DNA of 64,000 nucleotides from Gari tellinella (taxonomy: Eukaryota; Mollusca; Bivalvia; Cardiida; Psammobiidae). The notes beneath the pieces were generated by a model. The model saw only the letters and a list, made by a program, of their open reading frames with translations, had not been told where the DNA came from and made no database searches. Positions 11,368 to 21,781 of the stretch are shown here, in pieces (the stretch's first letter is position 1; every line of letters begins with the position of its first letter). Both the position numbers and the translations under genes were made by a program. The DNA lies in assembly GCA_922989275.2 (NCBI GenBank), contig OV277866.1, positions 34,613,246-34,677,245 on the forward strand, in the 5' to 3' direction.

Positions 11368-12013
11368 ATGTATCACACAATTTCAAATATAGACAAAACA
11401 ATCAATTTACAAAAGTATATTGATAATAGAGATGGCAGTAAAAGGGTTGGGCTAACAAGTTTTACATACGCTTTATACTGGTATAATGTTGTACATGAAA
11501 CCATACAGAAATCTGGACAGAGACCTTATAAAATTCAAGATGGTTATTATAGTTTACATCATAAATTTCACAGTTTATTAGGTGTCACATAGTCTGTGAA
11601 TGAAACAAATGGTATTGCATCTTTAGTTACTTATAAGGAGCTCAAGATAAGCAAAGGTCTGAAGCTGATGTTAGGGTTTTATAATAAAAGAAAATTTGAA
11701 GCAGCTGTCACTCATATAGGGAAAACATCTGTTGATTGATTTTGCAACAATTAAGTATGTATATATACATTTAGAACAACTAAGCACATCACAGAACGTC
11801 TTTAATGGTGCACCAAGCACAATATTAGCAGTTGTGTCAATTGAAAATAGAGAGTTTGGTGATATTGTGTCTGTAAGGTTTGAACATCCAGAATTTAAAT
11901 GTTTGTCAAACGGAGCACTAATATCAGAATTGGAAATATCGATGGGAGATGAAAGCGGTCGTAAAATTGATAACCATGGCTTACCTATGAGTGCTGTTTT
12001 AGAATTGTTTTAA
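11368..12013 (+). pseudogene. Small cluster protein, broken by stop and frameshift
   Basis: ATG 11368 follows the shared motif. The frame has an in-frame TAG at 11590-11592, continues in the same frame to TGA 11737-11739, and after a frameshift there continues to the stop at 12013, for about 215 residues in total. The N-terminal half is Tyr-rich and the C-terminal half is beta-like. It has no recognised domain. It is first of three or four same-strand genes with gaps of 25-30 bp. Confidence 0.45.
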
Positions 12014-12039
12014 TTTTTTTTAACTGTATATAGAAAAAC

Positions 12040-12670
12040 GTGGGTATCTTTGGAATTAAAAAGCAGAAAGGCAATGAAGACATTGAAACTTTAACAATGC
12101 ATGTTCGAGATTTACATACGAGAGTGAAACCGATTTCTGATATGGAACAAAGAATTTCAGAATTTCAGCAAAAAGTTCATGATAGTAGAAACACTATGCT
12201 TAAACAGATAAATACACAGGCAGATAAATATACTAAACTCCAAGAAAAACTTAAAGAACTTACTATAAACAACCATTTATTACGACATCATGTTGATACT
12301 ATGACAGACAAGTTGGTCATTTCAATATTTGCAGAGAGTAGAGGTGCACCTTTAGAAAACGAATTGTTTTCTTTTGGAAATGGTGGTAGAGAAAGTGGTG
12401 CTGGTTATGTTATGATGCGTCGTGGACAAATCTATCTTAGGAATGGGTCTTTCAAGTGTACTGACTATAGGTGATGTATCGGTAGGTGTTTCCGTGGATG
12501 AAAAACTATTGCATGGTTGTGAAATAACACTTAACACCGCCCCAAGAAAGCATGATAATTTCACAACACCATTTATTATAGAAGCCGGAAGTGTTATTAA
12601 TTTTATATGCAAGAAGGGTAATATGACAACTGAAAATACTTTTGCATCATTATTAATTGAATTGATTTAA
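12040..12670 (+). pseudogene. Coiled coil plus beta-rich tail, fibre-like, frameshifted
   Basis: The frame begins GTG GGT ATC at 12040, where the ancestral start was probably ATG. An A-rich TATAGAAAAAC precedes it. Residues about 15-90 form heptad-like coiled coil. After about residue 100 the sequence becomes Gly/Thr/Val-rich and beta-like. A frameshift near 12440 moves the frame to one ending at 12670. Stalk-plus-knob layout resembles trimeric fibre or attachment proteins; this is a shape argument only, not homology. Confidence 0.4.
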
Positions 12671-12694
12671 AATATCTTCATTAATAAAAAGAGA

Positions 12695-13347
12695 ATGAAA
12701 CAGCCAAGAGCACCGAGTATGTATCCAGAATTGCCCATTGATGATGGGCAGAATTATAGACTACAGAAAATATTTGATATAGAACAGAAATTGATTAAAG
12801 AAAGGGATGATATGACAGGCATTATATAAAAATATAAACGGAGTATAAATATTAGAGATGGGGTCGATACAACTCTCATTTCTGGGAGTGTAATTATGGG
12901 TGGTATTGGATTTGCAATACCGTTAATGTTGCCGTAGACATTGCTGCTATAGTTTGTGATGTAGCAGGGGTATTTGTTAAGTTAATTAGAAGGCGATTGC
13001 ATGCAAACGCAAATAAGCATGGTGAGATTAAAATGATTGCACAGAGTAAGTTAAACAGTGTGAGGTGTTTGATTTCAAAGGCAATGGATGACGGACAAAT
13101 ATCAGAACAGGAATTTAAGATGATTCTTGATGAACTTGAGAGATATTATGATCTCAAAGATAAGACACGCTCAAAACAAGCTGGAGTGAGTGAAGAAGAA
13201 AAAAATAAGTTAATAGAGAAAGGAAAAGCACATGCACCAGGTGCCATTCAAAAAAGATAAGAGACGCATAGTGCTTTTCAGGAAATTCGTGTTTTTAAAC
13301 GACCCCCACCGAAATATATAGAAGATTGGGAAAGATATCTCATATAA
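12695..13347 (+). pseudogene. Cluster membrane protein, two stops and a frameshift
   Basis: ATG 12695 follows ATTAATAAAAAG (12680-12691), eleven of twelve bases of the shared motif. In-frame TAA at 12827-12829 and TAG at 12935-12937 interrupt it, and a frameshift near 12930 leads to the frame ending TAA 13258-13260. The same frame stays open after that stop to 13347, so the stop may also be a mutation. A Gly-rich hydrophobic segment (VIMGGIGFAIPLML plus the following stretch, 12880-12990) suggests a membrane hairpin. The C-terminal part is a charged helix (ISEQEFKMILDELERYYDLKDK). The family recurs in cnidarian and mollusc genomes as far as I recall; function unknown. Confidence 0.45.
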
Positions 13348-13691
13348 CATTAATTCATTGTTAGAGAAATGTGTTATATACCTGTATACATAATCAACTA
13401 TCCACCACACATTCCTAACATGCCACAGTCTATTCGGATTGACTAAGGAATTTGATTTACATAGATTGACAAATTGTAAAACGGGGGGGAGATAACTCAG
13501 CCGTCATAGTCCTTGATTAACAATACAAAACATTTAACTGATAAACCTGTATATATGTATGCTCTTGATAAAACTCTGTTTGAATACTTTAGATAAATAT
13601 TATCTGCAATTTGTTAGAGATAGCGGTTGTGCTTTTATTTACTATTTTAATTTTCGTTTGAACACCAGCTCGTTAACGTACGCTAACCAAC
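13348..13691. other. Gap between cluster genes
   Basis: No gene or repeat is recognised. A short G-run (GGGGGGGAG near 13482) is present. It may contain the right boundary of the virus-like cluster or simply be a spacer. Confidence 0.35.
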
Positions 13692-14070
13692 ATGTCTTCA
13701 CTCAAGAAAGTGGCTGAGTATCCTGACAACGCTATTTCATGGGCAGTGGAAAAATTATCTGCGGAGGAGCGTAAAACTTTCGACGTAACTGTAAAGAAAT
13801 TGGGACAGTTTTTAGGTGATAAGCCTAAAAAAAAAGGTTGGAAAAAGTAGGAATTTTTTGTCGCCGTCTGAGTTATTTCTAAAACATATTGTACCGATAA
13901 TTATGGATGATGTCAATCGATTGGAACTGATTGATGGTGGTGGTAGAGTTCAAACAGTGGGCATTAATTTCGATGATTTGCGAACGGACTTCAACAGAAT
14001 GTCATTGGATGATCTTGGTCAGCTGCACAGGAAAATAGAGAAACTGGAAAAGCATGTACAGACAGTTTAG
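13692..14070 (+). pseudogene. Small gene of unknown function, frameshifted at A9
   Basis: ATG 13692 opens a 52-codon frame ending at 13850. A shift in the A9 run at 13829-13837 leads into a second frame ending TAG 14068-14070. The N-terminal part is Lys-rich and the C-terminal part acidic and helical (FNRMSLDDLGQLHRKIEKLEKH). The final TAG coincides with the border of the foldback element, so the original gene may have continued beyond it. No family is recognised. Confidence 0.35.
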
Positions 14071-15770
14071 GCTATCAGCTGGCTAAGTAAATTCTTCGTC
14101 CCCCTCACCCCGAAAGGTAAAAAATTTCCACATATACCATGATTTAGTATGCATATAGGCAACCCCATTTAGGGTGGATGACAAGCCTATAAAGTGGTGC
14201 AGATTTTTTTATTCGGCGTTTCCATGGCAACCGCACAGTTTTACACTGTGTTTCAGGAAAACCACTGTAACTTGGTCAATTTTTGTAATAGAAGAATGAA
14301 AATAGTACAATGATAAAGCTTAGACCTTGAACTTTAATAACATGAGAGTTTGTGTAAATTATCTCATTTGCATACTTAATTAATAAAAATAGGGAAACTA
14401 ATATAAAAATCATACTTTCAACTAAACATTAAACACACTCAATGGACACAAAAGGTGCCACTTGTGCTTAAAAAACATATCTGAACATTCCTTGAAAGAA
14501 TGAGCTGGGTTTGATTAAACACTGGCTACTGTATATGCCCCAAATTCCATTTCTATGACAGCCATCCATTTCTGACACAGAAAACATGGCAATTCCTCAA
14601 ACTTGCCCCATCCTCCAGAAAATCCTCTGTAACTTTGTTACTTTTGGTAATATAAGTATGAAAATTGTACAGTTATAGACCTTAGAAGTTGGCCTTAAAT
14701 TGAACGAACTTTTTATATAAATTATCTCTTTTGCATAATTATGAATATTAATGAGATTAATAAAATCCTTAAAAATGCAGGGAAAAATTATTAAACTCAT
14801 GCTGAGTACGTATATTTTCAACTGACTCGAAGGTCACAAATAGAGCAAACCGTAATTATGATATATCAGAGAATATTTCTAGAATAATTGAGTCGGTTGA
14901 CGGGTCATAACCCTTTGATCACACGTGCCACGAGTTCCGTTCCCATGACAACATGTCCACACAGATTCATTATTGAATCAGAAAAGCCACTGTATCTTTG
15001 GCGTTATTTGTGAAAAAAGAATGAAAATAAATTTTCAATAGAGCCTAAACATTTGCTTTTAATTTGATGAAAACTGATGCACTTTATCTAATTTGCATAC
15101 TGATGATTATTAATGAGATAATAAGAAAAACATAGATAATTTATGGACATGTATCAAAACCATATTTCGAACTAATCCTTAATCTGGCACAGGGGTCACA
15201 AGAAGAACATGTTGTAAATTGAAAACTAGTATTAAAGGGCATACATAGAATGAATGAGCTGGTTTTGTGTCAAAATTATCTGCCATATCTGTTTTAGCTC
15301 ACCTGAGCAAAAGGCTCAAGATGAGCTGTTGTACTGACATTGTGTTCTGCCCATGCCTCGTCCGTCGTCAATAACACTTGCCTCAATTGACATCTCCAAT
15401 AGCACTTGACAGATTTCACCCAAACTTTACAGAAGTGTTTCTTAGATAAAGTTATTTCAAATGTTTCAAAAGGTAAAAACGATGCAGAATTTTGATTGCC
15501 ATGGCAACCGAAGTAAAAATCAAAAGGAAATCTTGAAAACAATTCTTAACAAAAACTACAAGGGTCAGAGCTGAGATATTTGACACATAGCAGCAGCTAT
15601 AGGTTCTCTATCAAGTTGATTCAAATTATTCCCCTGGGGTCAAAATTCGCCCCGCCCCGGTGTCGCAGTTTTAAAAGGAATTATACAGTAAGGTTTTGAC
15701 CAGATTGCCATCTGAAGCTAATGTAGCCAAAGCTTTGATATGTGGCATAATATTTATGATATTTGATATG
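14068..15770 (+). repeat. Left arm of the foldback element
   Basis: Inverted match to about 18500-20228. The inner boundary is approximate because similarity fades gradually. Confidence 0.7.
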
Positions 15771-16205
15771 TAGCGAACATGCTAAGGTAGCGAAAATCCA
15801 GGTGGCCAAAGGTCCTGAAATCTTTCAAAGCCTTTCAAAATAGGTGAAAATCATGTCTGAGTGACAAAAAACTTGGATCTGGGTATGATGCAACGCAACT
15901 GATCCAAGCTGTTTGCAAATGTCACTACAGTACTTAGCCTTTTGAAAGAAAAGGATTAATGAGTGATTGCATTGGTGGATGAGTTGGGTTTTACAGTACT
16001 GCGATACAAAATATGTCATATAACGATGAGGAATTATAAGATGAGATGCTGATGATTTCAGGAAGACGATTTAGCCTTATCCCATTCGTCCGAAGCAGAG
16101 CATGGGATCAAAACAACCGATGACATATCAGTTCAGATTTCGATCTGAACACGTTCAGTCAAAAGTACTTAAAAAGATCACATATACGCGGATAAGTCTA
16201 CATAT
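15771..16205. other. Foldback spacer, left part
   Basis: No gene. A degenerate copy of the palindromic hairpin family lies at about 15875-15930 (GATCCAAGCTGTTTGCAAATGT arm). Confidence 0.4.
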
Positions 16206-16561
16206 TGAAAGCCTGTACATCATTTGGAGTACATTTGGGTACAGATTTCAGAAACTTCAAAACATTTTCTAAATTATTTTATAGAAATCTTCCTCTCATT
16301 AACAAGTATAAATGTAACTTAAAGTCTTTTCTGCGGCAAGGTATTTCACATCCGGAGTTTTATGGTGATGTGATTTACAGACTTCGTAAGATTCTTGGAC
16401 ATATGCATTTTCAAAACCTATTTGTGAAACGTATTAGATTTTTCCTCAAAAAAGATTATGATCCAACTATATTGCTGCGCACTTCACGTTTGGTTATCGA
16501 TCAATCTACAATTGATAACTATGCTTTCCTCTTTGGTTGTGCGACGACAGACAGGGCTTAG
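16205..16561 (+). pseudogene. C-terminal fragment of Penelope-like reverse transcriptase
   Basis: About 118 codons. The phrases SFLRQGISHPEFYGDVIY and FVKRIRFFLKKDYDPTIL match the translated tail of the element at 36240-36600 on the minus strand. It corresponds to the region after the RT core (thumb and C-terminal extension). It is truncated at the N-terminus, so it has no enzymatic potential. Confidence 0.7.
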
Positions 16562-17211
16562 CACTACATGATGATGTATCTCTAAAGCCGTCCTTAACCG
16601 GGAGAGTTATGTCGGATTTTCGTGCTTTGGTTTTTCTCTCCCTCTCTGTCGTACTCTTAACCCTCCCATGTCTTTCAGTTACTCGTGACTACAGACTATT
16701 CGCTTGAGTACAATTTGACCGTTGCCATAGTGGGTTATTTTTAACACGGGCTTGAATGTTTAATTCTTTCCCGTGTTACTAATAATCCTGTCAGAGAATT
16801 TTGTTAGATGTTTTACATGTATTTACTTACTGTGCTGGCGGTCTTTTTGATTGTAAGGTTGTGGAACAGGGTTTATATTTTATGTACACTGTTCGTCTTT
16901 ATAGGTGCATATAGGAGATAAGTGTGAGGTTGGGCGCCCCTAAACCCAGGTTTAACCCCCCAGTGGTTGTTAATGGTTAATTTATAATTAATTATTGATT
17001 GCTGCTGACCGTTCCAAGGCGGGCTCCTATGTTCACTTTGCTTTATGTTTGTCTTGCGTATTGTTTTCTGTTTGGTGTGTGGGATTGCGTGTGTATGTAT
17101 GTGTGTGTGTGTGTGTTTGTTATGGTATGGATGCGTGTGTGTTCTGCTTTAGAGATGGGTGTATTGTTTGTGTTGCGTTTCCTGCTTGAGTCTTCTTTCG
17201 TATTTATTTGA
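16206..17211 (+). mobile_element. 5'-truncated Penelope-like element (copy 1)
   Basis: Begins inside the last part of the reverse transcriptase protein (frame to TAG 16559-16561) and matches the minus-strand copy at 35873-36600. The 3' UTR contains a SECIS-like hairpin, an AACACGGGCTTGAATG segment and a TG microsatellite (17098-17116). It ends at CGTATTTATT near 17211, the same end point as the other copies. Confidence 0.75.
16568..16618 (+). promoter_or_regulatory. SECIS-like hairpin in the retroelement 3' UTR
   Basis: 5' ATGA (16568-16571), a 12-nt helix arm, AAA at the start of the apical loop (16584-16586), a small CCG/CGG inner helix, a 12-nt return arm, and GAT on the 3' side (16615-16617). 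Eleven of twelve helix positions pair, counting G-U. A-G, G-A and U-U oppositions form at the base exactly as in the SECIS quartet. It lies six bases after the stop codon. Confidence 0.7.
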
Positions 17212-17499
17212 TGTAAAATCGGAAATCTTTGCAGTTTTACAAATTGAAGCACCGATATTTCATTTCAGATAAGTCTATTCTGATATTAATTCATAGTTAC
17301 ATGTGCTATATAGAGTGTAGAATGTCTTAACACTCAAACCGGCAAGAAACTGTGTTGTGATGCTCAACTTGATTATATGCCAGTCTGAAAAGACAAGGCC
17401 TTGAGAAAGGCTACGTCTCAAGGGATAGATACCTTCCTTGGTGCTTTACTTTCTAGAAGGAGGACTCGTGATATAGAATTCGCTGGACAGCTATGTTAA

Positions 17500-17970
17500 A
17501 AGAATGTCTGAAGATGAGTACAAATTAAAAGAATCTTTGGATGATATTCACTGGCATAAAGATAATTGGTGTTATTCAACATACACTACGTAGTAAAACA
17601 AACATTGCAAGTTCACACATTGTCCCTGACACTGATAGTGATGAGAAACGAGGTCCTTCTACATATAACATTCAATTGGAAAGAACTGTGTTTATTTTGA
17701 AAAAAAAGTCTCATAAAAGAGACAAGAATCTCACAGATGTGGCAATATTTGAATTTTGTTCCATATTGGAGAAGAGAACACAGGAAAAGAATGACACAGA
17801 AGAGCTGTAGGATTAGTGACTACAGCAAGCTCATTGCAAATGAAGCCAAATATCACAAAGGCCATCATAGCAAGTATATCAAGCAAGAAAATTGTACAAA
17901 CGATTTGTCTGAAGCAGGCAATGTTTATGATGCAGCCTTTGAAAGCTTGTTGACTGAAATAACAGCATAA
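17500..17970 (+). pseudogene. Relic of an unnamed mobile-element-associated gene
   Basis: Two overlapping frames (to 17810 and to 17970) look like one frameshifted protein. The recognisable part is LIANEAKYHKGHHSKYIK followed by YDAAFESLLTEI, a pattern I associate with a repeated gene family of invertebrate genomes in which the KYH is followed by Cys. No function can be given. It lies in the loop of the foldback element. Confidence 0.35.
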
Positions 17971-18499
17971 AAAGAGGCACATGAGAATGATTTATGTCCC
18001 AGGACGGGTCAGTTTTACTCCAAGAGACAAGTTTTGAATAATCTTGATAGAAAACCAGCAGATGATGATATATGCCAAATATCTAAGCTCTGTGTACTAG
18101 GACTTCGGAAAAGAATCATTTTTATGTTTTCATTGGAACAATCAATTTTTGTTCCTGTGACCTAGATATGCATCAGACCAAAATCATTTCTTTAATATTT
18201 ATAAAGGTCATCTAGAAGAGTCACCACGCCAAATATCAAAGCTTTGGTCACATTAGTACTAAATAGCGTACTCTATGTAAAACTGTGACTCCCGGGTGGA
18301 CCATTTTTTATTCCAGAGACATAATTTGAACAATTTTGACATAAAACATGTAATTGATACTAAATGCCTAATATCTAAAATCTGTGTACTAGGGTTTCAG
18401 ATCAGAAAGTTTTTTGAAGTTTTCATTGAAATATCTATCTTTGCTCATGTGACCTAGTTATTCAATAGATCCAAACCATTTCAACAAAATTGGTAAAGG
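17971..18499 (+). repeat. Degenerate direct repeats in the foldback spacer
   Basis: Repeated phrases AAATATCTAAGCTCTGTGTACTAGG, CATGTGACCTAG and CCAAAGCTTTGGCTACATTAG occur at irregular spacing, as in common bivalve dispersed repeats. No gene. Confidence 0.5.
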
Positions 18500-20228
18500 A
18501 CATTGAGCAATATTATCCATGCCAAAGCTTTGGCTACATTAGCTTAAGAGGACAAGCTGTTCAAAATCTAACTGTATATTTCTTTGTAAAACTGTGACTC
18601 CCGGGGCGTGGCCAATTTTCACCCCAGGGGAATAATTTAGATAAAATTGATAGAGAACCTATAGCTGCTACTATGTGTCAAATATCTAAGCTCTGATCCT
18701 TGCAGTGTTTGTTAAGAATTGTTTTTAAGATTTCGTTAAGGATTTTACTTCGGTTGCAATGGCAACCAAAATTCTGCATCGTGTTTATCTTTTGGAAAAT
18801 TTTGAAATAACATTATCCAAGAAACATTTCTGTAAAGTATGGGTGAAATCTGTCAAGTGCTATTGGAGGAGATGTCAATTGAAGCGAGTGTTATTGATGA
18901 CGGACGACGCAACACGCCGAACACAAGGCCATTACAACAGCTCATCTTGAGCCTTTTGCTCAGGTGAGCTAAAACAGATATGGCAGATAATTTTGGCACA
19001 AAACCAGCTCATTCATTCTATGTATGCCCTTTAATACTCGTATTCAATTTACAACATGTTCTTCTTGTGACCCCTGGGCCAGATTAAGGATCAGTTCAAA
19101 TTATGGTTTTGATACATGTTCATAGATTATCTCTGTTTTTCTTATTATCTCATTAATATTCATCAGTATGCAAATTAGATAAAGTGCATCAGTTTTCATC
19201 AAATTAAAAGCAAATGTTTAGGCTCTATTGAAAATTTATTTTGATTCTTTTTTACAAATAACTCCAAAGATACAGTGGCTTTCCTTAATCAATAATGAAT
19301 CTGTGTGGACATGTTGCCGTGAGAACGAAACTTGTGGCACGTGTGATCAAACGGTTATGACCCGCCATCCGACTCAATTATTCTAGAAATATTCTCTGAT
19401 ATATCATCATTACGATTTGCTCTGTTTGTGTCCTTCAAGTCAGTTCAAAATATACGTACTCAGTATGATTTTAATAATTTTCCCTGCATTTTTAAGGATT
19501 TTAATAATCTCATTAATATTCATAATTATGCAAATGAGATAATTTATATAAAAAGTTCATTCAATTTAAGGCCAACTTCTAAGGTCTATAACTGTACAAT
19601 TTTCATACTTATATTACCAAAAGTAACAAAGTTACAGAAGACTTTCTGGAGGATGGGGCAAGTTTGAGGAATTGTCATGTTTTCTGTGTCAGAAATGGAC
19701 GGTTGTCATAGAAATGGAATTTGGGGCATATACAGTAGCCAGTGTTTAATCAAACCCAGCTCATTCTTTCAAGGAATGTTCCGATATGTTTTTAAGCACA
19801 ATTGGCACCTTTTGTATCCTTTGAGTGTATTTAATGTTTAGTTGAAAGTATGATTTTTATATTATTTTCCCTATTTTTATGAGTTTTTTAATATTCTCAT
19901 TAATATTCATAAGTATGCAAATGAGATAATTTACACAAACTCTCATTTTATTAAAGCTCAATGTCTAAGCTTCATCACTGTACTATTTTCATTCTTCTAA
20001 TACAAAAATTGACCAAGTTACAGAGGTTTTCCTGAACCACGGTGTAAAACTGGGCGGTTGCCATGGAAACGCCAAATAAAAAAATCTGCACCACTTTCTA
20101 GCTTGTCATCCACCCTAAATGGGGTCGCCTATGTGTATACTACATCATGATATAAGTAGAATTTTTCTACCTTTCGGGGTGACGTAGCTCCTTAAATAGA
20201 GCCCTTTTTCAACTTGGCTGATAGCCTA
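18500..20228 (-). repeat. Right arm of the foldback element
   Basis: Inverted match to about 14068-15770. Internal direct repeats around the phrase ATATCTAAGCTCTGTGTACTAGG extend inward to about 18060. Confidence 0.7.
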
Positions 20229-20407
20229 GTTGATAATTTTATTAAATACTACAGAGGTTTTCTCTATCGTGCTGTGCACGAGAAATACACCATTGATGAT
20301 TTTTTGAGATGGAATCAAAAGCAAAATGTGTGCAAGGCCACGGTGTATAATTACATTGCATTTACAAGTCTGATAATGCAATTTTCAAGACCCATCCTAT
20401 GCGACCT
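20229..20407 (+). other. Open frame beside the foldback element
   Basis: A frame of about 60 codons (up to TGA 20415-20417) contains YYRGFLYRAVHEKYTIDDFLRWN, which looks like real protein. It may be the remainder of the 13692-14070 gene displaced by the foldback insertion, but the frames do not join directly. No family is recognised. Confidence 0.25.
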
Positions 20408-20409
20408 TA

Positions 20410-20669
20410 GTGGTTGAAATTATTTTTTGACCAATGAGAGTTGAGTATTTTTGAAACATTTCGAGGATTAATTTTTGTAAGTCAGTACTATCAAACACTA
20501 AACAACGACTAAAAATTTTAATCCTGCGCATGCGTATTTGGGTTGATTCGCAGGTGCGGCATATGTCCATTTCCTTTGACATCTCTTTGTCGGTACTATT
20601 TAAAAAGGGTGTTTCGGGAAGCTTGACGGTATAGCTCTTTGTCGGTACCAAAAAAATAATTTCAACCAC
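20410..20669. mobile_element. 260-bp MITE with TA target duplication
   Basis: Terminal inverted repeats begin GTGGTTGAAATTATTTTTT (20410-20429 and about 20649-20669), flanked by TA at 20408-20409 and 20670-20671. The one open frame inside is not considered coding. Confidence 0.75.
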
Positions 20670-20675
20670 TAAATT

Positions 20676-20778
20676 GGTTAGTGTTTATTAGTCTATTTTA
20701 ACAAAAGATTAAAAGTCGCTTGGGTGCCCCTCGCTTGACTTTTAATTTTTGTTAAAATCGACAAATAGACACTAACCT
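20676..20778. repeat. Long palindrome, hairpin element
   Basis: GGTTAGTGTTTATTAGTCTATTTTAACAAAA.. on the left pairs with ..GTTAAAATCGACAAATAGACACTAACC on the right; the inner AAAAGTCG/CGCTTGACTTTT arms also pair. It directly follows the 260-bp MITE. Confidence 0.7.
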
Positions 20779-20789
20779 ATACTAAATTT

Positions 20790-21781
20790 CAGTCAAATCA
20801 TGAAACATAAGGAAATAATTATAACCTATATGAATGAAGACACCAACAGTAAGGTAGCTCACCAGCTTTCCGACTCAGTTGAATTTTGCATAGGCACCAC
20901 AACAATCAGGATAAAAACATTGAGTCTGATATACCACATGTGAAAGGTGTGTCATTTTCAACCGACTGGAAAGTACAGAATCAAAATGAAGACATTGAAA
21001 TACCTGATATCGAGCCAGAGTCCAGTGTGAGGGAGCCATGTCGATTGACGACAACATGGATGAGCTAATGTAAGTATAGTATTTATTTTTCTGTCGCTGT
21101 GAAACTTCATGAATGTATAAGTCTAGAGTAACTTAATTTCTAAACCATTTTAATCGTTTATGAGATGTTTTGTAATACATGACACAATGTTTGTAGTTTT
21201 TTAAATGAATACTGTTTAGATCAAATGAATGTATATATTTTTTTTGTTGGATTCGTCAAATTGCAGAAGTTTCACTTTAGATTACAACACTATAGTTGTG
21301 ACTAAAAAACATTTTTAATTTGGCTTTCAGGTGGAGTTGCAGTTTGGAAGACAAGAAGAAGAAAGAATAAAGACAAGTCTATAGATATGACAGTGTTGAA
21401 GTAGTCAAGTGATTATTAAGTGGTTTATCATAAACCAGATAAACACTCTCGTGACAGTGTTTTTATCAATCATCGTTAACTCAATCCCACAATATTTGTG
21501 GTAGTGACATATATTTAGTATAAAGTTCATAGTTATTCATTGTTATCTTAAAGGTTAAATTTGTGATATTTTAGGTCTTCTATCAGGATTTTAGGGATTA
21601 TATCGCAGAACCCCCATTTCACATATATATTTATTATTTCTAATTTTATATTTATGTACTTTGCAATAAACAGAGTATTTTACTGGTTTGTTTTTGCATG
21701 GCTCATTTGAACCAAGTGGCATCATAGCACAATGAAAATTCGTATTTGTTTTGTTTTCATATACTTAATTACATGTATCTT
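20790..21781 (+). other. Possible terminal exons of an unidentified gene
   Basis: A Glu/Asp/Ser-rich frame at 20886-21068 ends at a good donor (GTAAGT, 21068-21073). A good acceptor (GGCTTTCAG) ends at 21330, and joining gives a short Lys-rich tail. AATAAA occurs at 21667-21672. The protein is not recognised and the first exon frame is ambiguous, so this is only a hint of a gene end. Confidence 0.2.

Larger units (their letters stand above)
14068..20228. mobile_element. Foldback element with ~1.7 kb inverted arms
   Basis: The left arm (14068 to about 15770) and right arm (about 18500 to 20228) are inverted copies at high but imperfect identity. The outermost 12 bases are TAGGCTATCAGC and its complement. 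TA may be the target duplication. Matching landmarks include CCCCGAAAGGTA, the CATGGCAACCG / GGTTGCCATGG block, a run of AATGAGAT..ATTAATATTCAT segments, and the AGCTCACCTGAGC / GCTCAGGTGAGCT sequence common in bivalve repeats. The spacer contains a Penelope-like 3' fragment, a relic coding fragment, and direct repeats at about 18060-18640. No transposase is seen. Confidence 0.75.

Noticed and set aside
20397..20669. Minus-strand frame of 90 codons
   Set aside because: Coincides almost exactly with the 260-bp MITE; no protein features.
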